DNA from: Bradyrhizobium nanningense
GTDB lineage: Bacteria > Pseudomonadota > Alphaproteobacteria > Rhizobiales > Xanthobacteraceae
Reading direction: 5' to 3'
Assembly (NCBI RefSeq): GCF_004114535.1
Contig: NZ_LBJC01000015.1
Span: 101,095 to 165,094, forward strand
Length of the DNA: 64,000 nt
In this document: positions 36,601 through 44,671 of the stretch, piece by piece
How the letters are laid out: each line of letters begins with the position of its first letter
How positions within the stretch are numbered: position 1 is the first letter of the stretch
Position numbers and translations under genes: made by a program
The notes under the pieces: model-generated
What the model saw: the letters and a program-made list of their open reading frames with translations, nothing else
Told to the model about the DNA's origin: nothing
The model's database searches: none

Positions 36601-36996
36601 AATGCTCGGGCATCCACTCTCACACAAGAAGCGGTCGTGCCCGGGGCGACAGCACCTGATCCAGCTGAACTGGCGGCTACTACACTGCGTACTTTCTCGC
36701 ATAGAGAGCTCAAGCCCTACATCGAAAAACTTATTCCGGAGATACCCATTTTTGGAGCGCGATCCGACACTGTCCTGGTGGCCGCGCGTGCCGATGCTAT
36801 CGCGTTCGAAAAAGCCGTCCGGATCGCTGCTTTCGACTGGAAGAGCGACGTCGCTCCCACTACGGATGCTCATGAGGCCTACGCGAGCCAATTGCTCGAG
36901 TATCTCGAGCTGATTGGTATCGAGAAGGGTGCGGTCGTTTATATGACCTCTGGCGAGGTACGATGGGTACACCGTCATGTCGGCAGCAATGGCTAG
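33691..36996 (+). CDS. AddA-like UvrD-type helicase with C-terminal RecB-type nuclease
   Basis: 1101 residues from the GTG at 33691, which overlaps the previous stop (GTGA) and has GGGGA upstream. Superfamily 1A helicase motifs: Walker A SAGTGKTS near residue 27, ITFTERAAAELRARV, STIHSFC, DEYQDTDPLQ, VGDPKQAIYRFRRAD, TVHKAKGLEWPIV, and RLLYVACTRA. The C-terminal nuclease shows GIILHKLMEEL, ARADAIAF and AFDWKSD around 1047. All catalytic elements appear intact, so with its AddB-like partner it should be an ATP-driven helicase-nuclease acting on DNA ends. The pair is a complete AddAB-like unit inside a defence island. Confidence 0.85.
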   Translation: MSLRPDDKERERALTDLNSTLLVEASAGTGKTSLLAGRVAMLLASGRAPSSIAAITFTERAAAELRARVDKFAGMLLDRTIPKDLEPAFRERPLSDDQAEALSNARSRLGELTTSTIHSFCLTILQSYAVEARIDPGAVVMDSEQSDLAFQAIFDSWLNKRLGHAARPDDPIVVMAAYAPDLAVKTLKSLARFRRSYPEARPLPPPRYADSVHDLIDAVATFRRWIDRIAAPKEVVEDVVALEALANALAPAVSGALDFSQLWLLVHPKSDALLPRGGHALSRYKGRINLWSRSAGKIDGPQLSAAGKEHYERCAKLFADSMGAIADALLVRFFGETDELVGAFDEFKRNAALLDFDDILIRTRNLLRSDERVREAVMARFQRILIDEYQDTDPLQSEILFLISSEPGTSESWDRRKLRNGALFMVGDPKQAIYRFRRADLKSYLRARSAIEAQFPGNVVQISANFRSGKSILGHVDRIFAERLAKQQGGYAALKSTIAEDPSRIQSIAKLGYHVPPDTYVNPIRDLEAKAVADLCASLIGNVWIRRSNGEIARAEPGDIALLAPRRTQLWRYERALEDKGLAVSSQAGKNLYRRQESQDLVALVRALADSRDTLALGAVLRGPLVGLAERELLDITSRLREQDEGAFLNLNTDLSRVDHPVAHHVMFGLQELWRKRRGTTPYALLSEAIELLRVIPSMAGRNSDQQARSLGNVSILLERARSYNVRGLKQLAIDLSSEWEVELAADEAPADYQGNSIEIVTVHKAKGLEWPIVIPINFVTMPENGEDFFFRSIDNSVHWTLGDVISSTLEAAVAADRAEAADERERLLYVACTRALDLLVLPAPSWTPEGGWAKFFDLGQSALEEIRHPPPQPSTPTSLSPANHQTAAMFTDEQEAIEQRNPRIQWRRPSLADIDRELLDRATIDFGADDADSDDKAVVVGAGALRGIILHKLMEELLTGLLRPELADLNARASTLTQEAVVPGATAPDPAELAATTLRTFSHRELKPYIEKLIPEIPIFGARSDTVLVAARADAIAFEKAVRIAAFDWKSDVAPTTDAHEAYASQLLEYLELIGIEKGAVVYMTSGEVRWVHRHVGSNG

Positions 36997-37050
36997 CTTG
37001 CACAGAGAAGCCGTACGCGACCAATCGCCCTGCGACTGAGGAGACGAAGA

Positions 37051-38712
37051 CTAGGCGTAGCTCTCCGCGTATCCAAGAAACTCCGCGTGAGCTGTACGGT
37101 CTGAAGACCATCGCGTGGCCCCCTGGGGCTTGTCGCGATAGTCGCAGACGGTGAGCAATAACCTTTTCTTCGCGCGGGATATCCCGACGAAGTATGCCGA
37201 GCGCTCCTCGTCCACCTTTCCCCAGAACGTCTCGTTCTCGATGCCCATTATGATTACGCTATCGAACTCCAGCCCCTTACTCTTGTGGATGGACATGATC
37301 CTGACGGCACGATCAGCTGAGAAAGCGGCCAGCGCTGCAGACAACTCTGTTCCATCTTTCACCAAATCTGAGATTCGATCGATCGTGTTTTCAATCAGCT
37401 GGTCTAGCCTGTTGCCTTGGGCATAATCGGCTGAAAGGATCACGATAGAGTCCCGACCGACCACTCCGATGAGTTCGTCCACAAGCCCCGCTAAGGTGTC
37501 ACGGTCGCTAGTCTTCAGTTGGTTTGTCGTATTTCGGCGACGAACATCGGCGATGAATCTATCCCATCGGGAGCGGGCACGGTGTTCCTGTTCGTCGTCG
37601 AGGGCTTCATTGTAAACGACAGTTTCCAGGAGCCGGCGATGAACCTCGGGCTTGGCACTGCCGCAGAGCACGGAAAGGAAATCGGTTATCAAGCGGGCAA
37701 TTGGCTCGGAGGCGATATCCTGGGTCTGATCTTCCTCGCGAAAGGGAACTCTCCGCGCTCCCAGCGCCGCCCGGAGGCTTTGGCAATAGAGGTTCTGCTG
37801 TTTGCTGACGAGTACCGCGATCTCCGAGGGCTCAATGGCCTTGCTCTCTATCCATCCGCCGATCGCATCCGCCAGATATGAAGCTTCCTCGACCGCATCT
37901 TTGAATCGAAGAATTTCGATCTCACCGTCATCGCCCTGCAATTCCTTTTCGTCGAGCGCGGCAGCGGGGTCCATGACACGGACCATCGCATTCTGCATTC
38001 GACGAAGTCGCGGCGTCGACCTGAAATTCTGGTAGAGGTTCAGCGGCTTTGCATTGAAATCCGCCGCGTAGGTTTTGAAGATACCTTCGAGCGCGCCGGC
38101 CCAGCCCATAATCTTTTGCTTGGTGTCTCCGACAGCAACGAGCTTGGCACCCGTGCCCAGGAAGCAGGCCGTAATCAGTTTATACTGGTCTTTTGTACAG
38201 TCCTGGAACTCATCGAGGAAGACATGGCTGTATGTCTGCCGAATGGCATTTCTCGCGATTTCACTCGATCCAAGGATCGTTAGTGCTAACGGAACCATGT
38301 CGCCAAACGTAATTGACTGCCCGCGGATGCGGGCTGGACCGATGCTGTAATCGGGATCGAGAGCGTCACGGCCAGTCAGCGCCAACCGAAAGCGATCAAT
38401 AATGCGCTTTGCGAAAGCATGGAACGTGTGGCTGTCAAACCTCGCGGCCAATTCGGAGCCGCAGCGTTTCCGCACCCGCGCCTTCAGGTTATGGCTCGCA
38501 TCGACCTTGAAGGAAATGGCCAGAATGCGTTTGGGGTAGCGACAGGTCCCAGTGCGCAGAAGGAAGTCGGCCCGCTGAGCGAGCATTTCCGTCTTACCGG
38601 CCCCCGGTCCAGCGGTCAGCGCCAGGCTTCGTTCAATCTCGGTCGCGGCAGCAAGAGCGTTTGGTTCGAGCTTGAGATTGTCAGTCGGCGCCCATCGGTC
38701 AGCTCTGATCAT
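37051..38712 (-). CDS. gajB: Gabija UvrD/Rep-type helicase (GajB)
   Basis: 553 residues, second enzyme of a Gabija-type pair. SF1 helicase motifs: Walker A TAGPGAGKT (33-41), LDEFQD (166-171), VGDTKQKIMGWAGA, YQNFRSTPRL, SIHKSKGLEFDSVI, and YFVGISRAKKRL. The ATG overlaps the stop of the OLD-nuclease gene by ATGA. In Gabija, GajB senses or unwinds DNA with terminal structures and works in a large complex with GajA. Slightly longer than the Bacillus GajB (about 490 residues). The alternative is the broader class-2 OLD plus helicase pair, of which Gabija is the characterised defence member. Confidence 0.87.
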   Translation of the reverse strand: MIRADRWAPTDNLKLEPNALAAATEIERSLALTAGPGAGKTEMLAQRADFLLRTGTCRYPKRILAISFKVDASHNLKARVRKRCGSELAARFDSHTFHAFAKRIIDRFRLALTGRDALDPDYSIGPARIRGQSITFGDMVPLALTILGSSEIARNAIRQTYSHVFLDEFQDCTKDQYKLITACFLGTGAKLVAVGDTKQKIMGWAGALEGIFKTYAADFNAKPLNLYQNFRSTPRLRRMQNAMVRVMDPAAALDEKELQGDDGEIEILRFKDAVEEASYLADAIGGWIESKAIEPSEIAVLVSKQQNLYCQSLRAALGARRVPFREEDQTQDIASEPIARLITDFLSVLCGSAKPEVHRRLLETVVYNEALDDEQEHRARSRWDRFIADVRRRNTTNQLKTSDRDTLAGLVDELIGVVGRDSIVILSADYAQGNRLDQLIENTIDRISDLVKDGTELSAALAAFSADRAVRIMSIHKSKGLEFDSVIIMGIENETFWGKVDEERSAYFVGISRAKKRLLLTVCDYRDKPQGATRWSSDRTAHAEFLGYAESYA

Positions 38713-40652
38713 TCGGGCAAGGCCTTTAGGTCCTTACGGATGCGCTTGAACAAGCGTTCGAGCACCTTGGGCATCCCATCCAACAGTTCTTGATCTGCTA
38801 GATTCGCCATGGCGCGAATGTGCCATGCCGGCTTGCTGCCAAGCTTAAAGCGCGAATTATACGCATCGAAGTACTTCAGTTGCTCATCGGTGTATTGGTT
38901 TCCTACCACATCGTGTTTTTTGCCGAGCACCGCTTTGAGAGCATCCTCGTCTGGCTCCTCCAGCTCATCATCAGCAACGCGATATGCCTTTGGGTAGGCA
39001 GTCATCATGAGAAAATCGAGATCGAGCGGTGAGGAATAGAATACGCCGTGCTCCTCAAGACGAGCAAACCATCCATCATCTTTCACCATCAGGCCCTGAT
39101 CGTCGTCCCATTTCGGAATGGATTTCACCTGCGCCTCTTTCAAGTCGATCTTGGCGACGTCGCTGTACGCGAGCAGTTGCTTCGCCGCATATTTCATGCG
39201 CCCCCACCCACCCTGATGCCGCGCGAGATCCAGGTCCAATAACGTGACATGGGGTATCCCGAGCCCGTGCAGCAGGCGCCAGAAGTGATTGACGTGTCGC
39301 CCTCCCAGCGGAACGACCGAGATGGATGCGTCGTCCGCGAGAATTCCTTTTGCAGCCAAGAGACGAGGCAGGACCACCTCCTCGCTGTCACCTTCTCCCA
39401 AAACGACGAAACGCGAGAAATAGAGCTCTGGAAACGCTTGAACGCCCTCGCGGACAAACTTGAGGGCCTCTTCGTCGTCAGGCAGGTCGATTCGCTTAAC
39501 GACCGTTGTACGCTGCGAGCTCAGCCGCATGTACCTAATATTTTCCGGAGGAACGCGTCGCATCAGCGAAGGGGAGTGCGTAGCAAGTAATGCCTGTGCA
39601 TCTTGATCTTGGGCGAACTCCCGCAACGCCCTGACCACGCGTCCTAAATAGTGCGGCGACAGGCTATTCTCGGGCTCTTCTATCGCGATTAGAGTGAAGA
39701 TGGCCGGTCGCAGCTTATCGATGTCGAATGCATCGGTCAGCTCTCCCCTGAGCGCCTTGGTGCCGATGTCATGCATGCCAAGGACGATCGACAGATATAA
39801 AATCGATTGTTGCCCATCGCTGAGCCTTGAGAAGTCGACCAATTCCTCTCCGTGGCCGGGCGCGAAACCAATGCTCAGATGGCGCAAAAGGTTTTCCAGC
39901 TCGCTACGAGCGAACGAAATCGACGGGTCTACGAAGTAGTTGCCCTTGTGCAAGTTGGTCCACTTGGCCGACAAAACACTTGTTATGCCCTCGATGGCTC
40001 CGTTTCCCGCCAACGTCGAGTTGATCTGTACCGTGAGATCTGAGACTTTTTCCCGCTGCGCAGCCCAGTTCGCCGAACGCAATGCCCGTCCAAGCAGCGC
40101 ATTGGCTGAATAGGAGATGTGGTCCGCTGGATCGCGGCGGGCAGGAAGGTAGTGGACTTGGATGGCATTTCGATCGTGCTTTGCTACGCGCCCCTCCTCG
40201 ACGGGATGTCCATCGCCGTCCACCTTTATGACGAACGTAAAACTCTCTTCGATGTCGTCATCCTGATCGATATTGGCCTTCAGTCGGAACCGCACCTGTG
40301 CCGGCCCTTTGACCCCGGTCAACTGCATATGGGCAAAATTGCCAGGAACGGCGGGTGCTTCTTTGCCGCCGTTCTTGCCTAAGAGCTCGGGGAATTCAAA
40401 ATCAACTTCTATCCATAGCTCTCGCTGTGCGGGCTTGTGCTCCGGCTTCTCGTCGTGAGGAATATGGAAGTCAGACTTCTTCACCTTGCGCTGCGCGGGG
40501 TCGAGGCTGAACATCCTAGCGAGGGCTTGGAGAATGGCGGTCTTCCCTGTGCCATTGGGCCCAAGCAAGAACGTCAGATCGTCAAGTTCAAGCTCGGTAC
40601 AGTCCGCGCTAAACGACCTAAAGTTGCTTAGGCGCAAGCGAACCAACTTCAT
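38709..40652 (-). CDS. gajA: Gabija OLD-family ATPase/TOPRIM nuclease (GajA)
   Basis: 647 residues from the ATG at 40652, preceded by GGGGGA; the frame reaches a TTG at 40664. An ABC-type ATPase comes first: LGPNGTGKT around 30-38, LSDGQQS around 277, IAIEEPENSLSP around 322. A TOPRIM nuclease follows with VVLGEGDSEE (E420) and LLDLDLA (D473, D475). GajA is a nicking endonuclease normally held off by nucleotides and released when phage replication depletes them. The start overlaps the stop of a 66-codon gene (ATGA) and the end overlaps gajB, so three genes are translated as one unit. Confidence 0.9.
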   Translation of the reverse strand: MKLVRLRLSNFRSFSADCTELELDDLTFLLGPNGTGKTAILQALARMFSLDPAQRKVKKSDFHIPHDEKPEHKPAQRELWIEVDFEFPELLGKNGGKEAPAVPGNFAHMQLTGVKGPAQVRFRLKANIDQDDDIEESFTFVIKVDGDGHPVEEGRVAKHDRNAIQVHYLPARRDPADHISYSANALLGRALRSANWAAQREKVSDLTVQINSTLAGNGAIEGITSVLSAKWTNLHKGNYFVDPSISFARSELENLLRHLSIGFAPGHGEELVDFSRLSDGQQSILYLSIVLGMHDIGTKALRGELTDAFDIDKLRPAIFTLIAIEEPENSLSPHYLGRVVRALREFAQDQDAQALLATHSPSLMRRVPPENIRYMRLSSQRTTVVKRIDLPDDEEALKFVREGVQAFPELYFSRFVVLGEGDSEEVVLPRLLAAKGILADDASISVVPLGGRHVNHFWRLLHGLGIPHVTLLDLDLARHQGGWGRMKYAAKQLLAYSDVAKIDLKEAQVKSIPKWDDDQGLMVKDDGWFARLEEHGVFYSSPLDLDFLMMTAYPKAYRVADDELEEPDEDALKAVLGKKHDVVGNQYTDEQLKYFDAYNSRFKLGSKPAWHIRAMANLADQELLDGMPKVLERLFKRIRKDLKALPE

Positions 40653-40849
40653 ATTTTCCCCCAACTACTTTTACCATCGATTCGCTCCCCGACGACCTTC
40701 GGAGAACTGTTAGACCAGCGTTGCTTGGCCTGGTCGATTCCTTCTGTGGCTGAACCGATGGCACCTTGCATATACGCTCGGTGCGCCAACTGGCGGATGA
40801 CGATCAAGGTGAGCGAGCAGAGCTGGTTCAAAGCGTCGGCGGGCATCAT
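40649..40849 (-). CDS. Small protein leading the Gabija operon
   Basis: 66 residues, starting MMPADALNQLCSLTLIVIRQ and ending SSWGKI, with the ATGATG start preceded by GAGGG about nine bases away. Its TGA overlaps the gajA ATG (ATGA), the same coupling as between gajA and gajB, which is the main reason to think it is real. It seems helical and amphipathic in the first half and basic in the second (TEGIDQAKQRW, KVVGERIDGKS). No family recognised. It could be a regulator, an accessory subunit, or simply a leader for coupled translation. Confidence 0.5.
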   Translation of the reverse strand: MMPADALNQLCSLTLIVIRQLAHRAYMQGAIGSATEGIDQAKQRWSNSSPKVVGERIDGKSSWGKI

Positions 40850-41192
40850 CTAACGTCGCCCTCGTCATCGTCCGTCACCGATGGATGACACGACGAAAAG
40901 CACTTCACCGACACGCAATCCCTTACCAAACATCAAAAGATAGGCTTCACCTCACCGGAGCAAGTTGGCAAATACCGTTCCGATGGATGCGTGGCTCAAT
41001 TTCCATATCAATCTGACAAGATGACACCAAATCATTTTGCCAGGCGAGGCGATCATCTTCTTACCTGGTTTGAAAGCGTCGTCCCCTACAGGATGCACGC
41101 GGTAAATAAGTCGTGCAGACGACCAGCTCCTTGAGTTAACTCATTTGCCGGGGCACGCGCACATCCCGATCGGAGCGGGGCCGAAATACCCG
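40850..41192. other. Upstream region of the Gabija operon
   Basis: About 340 bases without a gene. It should contain the promoter of the minus-strand Gabija operon; no operator or terminator is obvious. Confidence 0.4.
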
Positions 41193-41396
41193 TTACTTCC
41201 TGCGATTGTAGGGACTCTGGTTGGTGGGACTGAGAGAAATACCCTCAGATGAAGCTTTCCCGTAGACCGCAGCCTCCGTACGGCCGAGCTTTATCCCGAT
41301 CACGCGAGTCGGCGTGTTCCCCTTCGCCAGTTCTTTGAGCTGCTTGACGTCCTCGGACGTCCAAGGCTTACCGGTGTTGCGCGTTGACTTTGACAT
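41193..41396 (-). CDS. SANT/Myb-like small DNA-binding protein
   Basis: 67 residues. KPWTSEDVKQLKELAKGNTP and IGIKLGRTEAAVYGKASSEG match the helix pattern of short SANT/homeodomain-like proteins (W-T-x-E-D-x-x-L-x-x-L, LGRTxxAVxxKA) that are numerous in Bradyrhizobium and related genera. Probably binds DNA; target unknown. The adjacent secreted-protein gene is on the same strand 14 bases upstream, but common regulation is uncertain. Confidence 0.75.
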   Translation of the reverse strand: MSKSTRNTGKPWTSEDVKQLKELAKGNTPTRVIGIKLGRTEAAVYGKASSEGISLSPTNQSPYNRRK

Positions 41397-41410
41397 TCGG
41401 CCGACCTCAT

Positions 41411-41665
41411 TCAGTAGCGCGCTGACCGATGGCCAAATGAGCCATTGTTCGGATTATAGTTGCCGCTGGTGCCGTAATTGTCGCGCTGGGTGCTATTCGG
41501 ATTCGTAGCCGTGTACGGCTGCACATAGGTCCCGTTGCTACGAGTATATCCCGAGACGCTGTGGCTGCTTGGGTTAGAGCCAGTACCGAGGTATTGCGCC
41601 TGCGCCGCACCAATGGACCAAGTCAACAAACCAGCCGCCAGTATAGATATTCTAAGCATGCCCAC
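41411..41665 (-). CDS. Small secreted Asn/Ser/Tyr-rich protein
   Basis: 84 residues with a signal peptide (ISILAAGLLTWSIGAAQAQ, cut after AQA) and a short mature part rich in Asn, Ser, Gly, Thr and Tyr (GTGSNPSSHSVSGY; NPNNGSFGH). No Cys. Similar small periplasmic or secreted proteins are common in Bradyrhizobium; function unknown. Confidence 0.7.
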   Translation of the reverse strand: MGMLRISILAAGLLTWSIGAAQAQYLGTGSNPSSHSVSGYTRSNGTYVQPYTATNPNSTQRDNYGTSGNYNPNNGSFGHRSARY

Positions 41666-41925
41666 CCACCCCCATTGCTTTATTCGTGCGTCATATACAA
41701 CTGAAAGGACCTACACTCCAGTTGAACCTTAGTCGATCAAAATGGTCATGCAAATCAAACAGGCCCGACAACGAGATCAGTATCGGCGAGGCGCCAAGCA
41801 TAAATTGCATGCCGGCCTTAGATGAAGGCCCTCGAGTGCAGCATAGGTGTGCTTAGTTGCGGTCTTGCGCGGTGCGACCGGTGAGCCGATAATCCATTAT
41901 TCGAAATCGACGCACTATTTCTGCT

Positions 41926-41946
41926 GTTGCGCTGAAACAGCGCAAC
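41926..41946 (+). terminator. 9-bp perfect hairpin
   Basis: GTTGCGCTG, AAA, CAGCGCAAC, followed by TTTCC. Stem and short T run fit a weak rho-independent terminator reading rightward, though no gene ends close by on that strand. Confidence 0.35.
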
Positions 41947-42121
41947 TTTCCAGCGTGAACGTCTGCTGGTTCGCCGTTTTAGGGCGAAGAGGGAGACCAT
42001 CCATTTTTGAGAATTTCAAACCTGAGGAGCTCGCCCTCGGGGCAAATCGGTCGCAGGCACTCCAGGCAGCCGACGTGAGCCATTTCATAATTGCGCGACA
42101 GGTCTAGGGTAATTTTTTGGA

Positions 42122-42241
42122 ATGCGTGGACTTCTGATCATCCTTGTGGCGTTTTCAATTATGTTGGCGGCACGCAGCCGGCACCAGGACGGTTTCGTGC
42201 CTCGCCCGACCGCGTTGATGCCCCCCGTCAATGTGCCTTAG
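42122..42241 (+). CDS. Possible 39-residue membrane peptide
   Basis: An ATG-TAG frame reading MRGLLIILVAFSIMLAARSR followed by a Pro-rich tail ending PPVNVP. A clean hydrophobic segment followed by a short polar tail looks like a real single-pass small protein, but the ribosome binding site is poor and no homologue is known to me. Confidence 0.3.
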   Translation: MRGLLIILVAFSIMLAARSRHQDGFVPRPTALMPPVNVP

Positions 42242-43172
42242 CCGAAGGATTTGGCTCGAGCCGCGCGCCCCGACAGCAGCGACTTTGGGCGACGCGCGAG
42301 GGCCTGCGCAAGGTTGGGACCGCCCGCTGCTACGTCTAGGCAGCCAGTTTCGTCGCCGCCTGCAGCCCACTCTGTAAGGACCAAGTCACCACCATACGAG
42401 GCGCACAAGCTGGCGGGCCTCCTGCCCAAAAAATCGCGGCGTCGGGATTCCATTGGAGCGGACGATACGTCGGCCAATTCTGCACGTACCTCGCGGCTCG
42501 AACTCTCTGTCCGCGATTCGCGAAACTCGCACGCAAGCCGTGACCAAGTTCGTTCGCGGCTTGGCAAACCTGCTCTCTCTAGGTGGCGCACGCGGTTCAA
42601 CGGCGAGTCCAATAAGCTCGATGCTCCGAGCGGCTAGTGTCCTGAACCAGAAATTCGCGACACCTTTTTCAACTGGGCCAAAATTCCATCATGGAGATTA
42701 ACGGCTTACGGCGAAAAATCCAACTGTATCCGGCCGCCAAACTGTCATGGCTGGCCAGATTTGGGCTGGTGGCCGTCGGCAAGCATGGCGCGTGTCGGTG
42801 ATCGGGCTAATGACCTTAAAGGAGAAAGCTGCCCACACAGGTGAATACGGCTCACCGATGATTGCAAAGTTCTCATTTGTCGGCCGGTTCCGCCTCAACG
42901 CAGACTAGCCCCAAAATCAAAGCTCTTGAGCTCTTTTGGGGAGGACACCTGCTGCAAAGCCGACCGACGCTCATTCGAGCTGGAGGCGGCGAACCTCGCC
43001 TGGCAATGCCTGGGCGGCCAATCCTTGACATGGATGAATTTTTTTTCCGGCGCCTGCCGATGGCCGGCACGGCCGCTTGGTGCCTGCGGTTGGCTGACCG
43101 GCCTGGGATGACGTGAGAAGCGCTCCGAAGCCCGTTACCGGCCTCCGGACGCTCAGGAGAGGAGGAGGAAGG

Positions 43173-44609
43173 ATGAAGTTTAGGACATTTCTCGGCGCAG
43201 TCGCTGTCTTAGCGCTCGCTGGTACCTCGGCGTCGGCTGGCGACAAAGATGCGGCCGACACTGCGGTCGAGGCCGCGAAGAAGTACGCGGGCACGACCAT
43301 CAGCATCGTCTGGGAGGCCGGCCTGCAGTCGCTCGATCCCCTGAACTATTCGGGCCCACAATGGGAGAAGCTCACCGGCATTAAGGTGAAGGTGGTCGAG
43401 GTGCCGACCGACCAGATGTTCACCAAGATCATGCAGGATTTTAAATCGGGCGCCGGAGCGTATGACGCGCTGAACGTCATTCCATCCTGGATGCCCGACC
43501 TTGCGCGTGCAGGAGCGCTCGAGCCGCTCGACAAATATGTCGACAAGTTCGGTTATCGCGACGAGTTGCAGGACATCGCGGCCGCCTATCGCGACAACCA
43601 AATGCAGTATGACGGGAAGATCTACGGCTTCCCGGACGATGGCGACGTGATGTTGCTCTATTACCGGAAGGATATCTTCGACGATCCGAAGATGAAGGAC
43701 GAGTTCAAGGCCAAGTTCGGCTATGAGCTGGCCCCGCCAAAGGACTGGAAACAGTTCGACGAGATCGGCCAGTTCATCACGGACAAGATGGCACCGAAGG
43801 TTTACGGCGCCGGCTTCTTCCGCACCGCGCCCTACCCGCATTACATGTTTCAGGAGCGCTTCCGCATGGAAGGCGGCAAGTTCTTCAATGCGGACACCAT
43901 GAAGGCGACAGTAAATGGCGAGGTCGGTCTCAAAGTGTTCAAGCAGATGCTCGCGGAGAACAAGTTCATGCCGCCTGGCGTCGAGCAGTGGAATTTCGTC
44001 GACAATCTCGCGGCATTCCTCCAGGGCACGACCGCGATGACGATCTCCTGGCCACCTTACGGAAGGTGGGCCGCGGGCTACGGCTCAGGCGAAGAAGCGC
44101 TGAAGTGGGTGCCGAAATCGCAGGTCGCCGGCAAGGTCGGTTATGCGCTCACCCCTCTCGGCCGTCCCGAGCTTGGCGTCGGCTTCGACTTGTCGGTCTC
44201 GGCCACCAGCAAGAACAAGGAGGCTGCCTATCTCTTCATCCAGTGGCTGAACAGCAAGAAGACCAGCCTCGAGCGCGTCCAGCTGCCCTATACGCTGCGC
44301 GATCCGTTCCGCCTCTCGCACTACGCGAGCGAGAAATACCGTGCGCTCTGGCCCGATGCTCCAGCCTATCTCGACACCATCAAGACGTCGGGCGAGAAGG
44401 GCCTGCTCGATCTCTCCTTGCTGCAACAGGACAAGTACGACGAGGCGATGACCAAGGCGATCTCGAGCCTCTGGGCGGGCGAAGACCCAAAGGCCATCCT
44501 CGACCGCATGGCGCAGCAATTCGATGCCATCACCGAGAAGGTCGGCGTCGACAATCAAAAGGCCGTCTACAAGGTCTGGGCAGCCAAGCCCGGCGCCTAT
44601 CCGCGATAG
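43173..44609 (+). CDS. Sugar ABC importer, extracellular solute-binding protein
   Basis: 478 residues from an ATG with GGAGGAGGAAGG directly upstream. Signal peptide MKFRTFLGAVAVLALAGTSA; mature protein of the family 1 sugar-binding type: TISIVWEAGLQSLDPLNYSG, EVPTDQMFTKIMQDFKSGAG, YDALNVIPSW, and the conserved GFPDDGDVMLLYYRKDIFDD. First gene of a five-gene plus-strand operon with two permeases, an ATPase and a lactonase, so it likely brings in a sugar or sugar lactone. The specific ligand cannot be read from the sequence. Confidence 0.9.
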   Translation: MKFRTFLGAVAVLALAGTSASAGDKDAADTAVEAAKKYAGTTISIVWEAGLQSLDPLNYSGPQWEKLTGIKVKVVEVPTDQMFTKIMQDFKSGAGAYDALNVIPSWMPDLARAGALEPLDKYVDKFGYRDELQDIAAAYRDNQMQYDGKIYGFPDDGDVMLLYYRKDIFDDPKMKDEFKAKFGYELAPPKDWKQFDEIGQFITDKMAPKVYGAGFFRTAPYPHYMFQERFRMEGGKFFNADTMKATVNGEVGLKVFKQMLAENKFMPPGVEQWNFVDNLAAFLQGTTAMTISWPPYGRWAAGYGSGEEALKWVPKSQVAGKVGYALTPLGRPELGVGFDLSVSATSKNKEAAYLFIQWLNSKKTSLERVQLPYTLRDPFRLSHYASEKYRALWPDAPAYLDTIKTSGEKGLLDLSLLQQDKYDEAMTKAISSLWAGEDPKAILDRMAQQFDAITEKVGVDNQKAVYKVWAAKPGAYPR

Positions 44610-44671
44610 CTGCCCTGGGTACAGCACGGGAAGCATCGCCCTCCCGTGCGACACCTTTTCCTGGACTGACA

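Larger units (their letters stand above)
41666..43172. other. Long gene-poor region before the sugar ABC operon
   Basis: About 1.5 kb. Apart from a hairpin (41926-41946) and a possible 39-residue peptide (42122-42241), I see nothing coding: frames on both strands are Arg/Pro/Ser-rich in the manner of non-coding high-GC DNA. The last part must include the promoter of the operon starting at 43173. The stretch around 42633-42690 (GTGTCCTGAACCAGAAATTC and what follows) has the look of a decayed transposon end, but I cannot confirm this. Confidence 0.4.

Noticed and set aside
42238..42640. Overlapping frames of about 125 codons on both strands in the gene-poor region
   Set aside because: Arg/Ser/Pro-rich on both strands, no motif and no ribosome binding site; typical of non-coding high-GC DNA.
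43988..44671. Long N-terminal extension of the first sugar permease
   Set aside because: It would overlap the binding-protein gene in another frame; the ATG at 44672 gives a normal permease.
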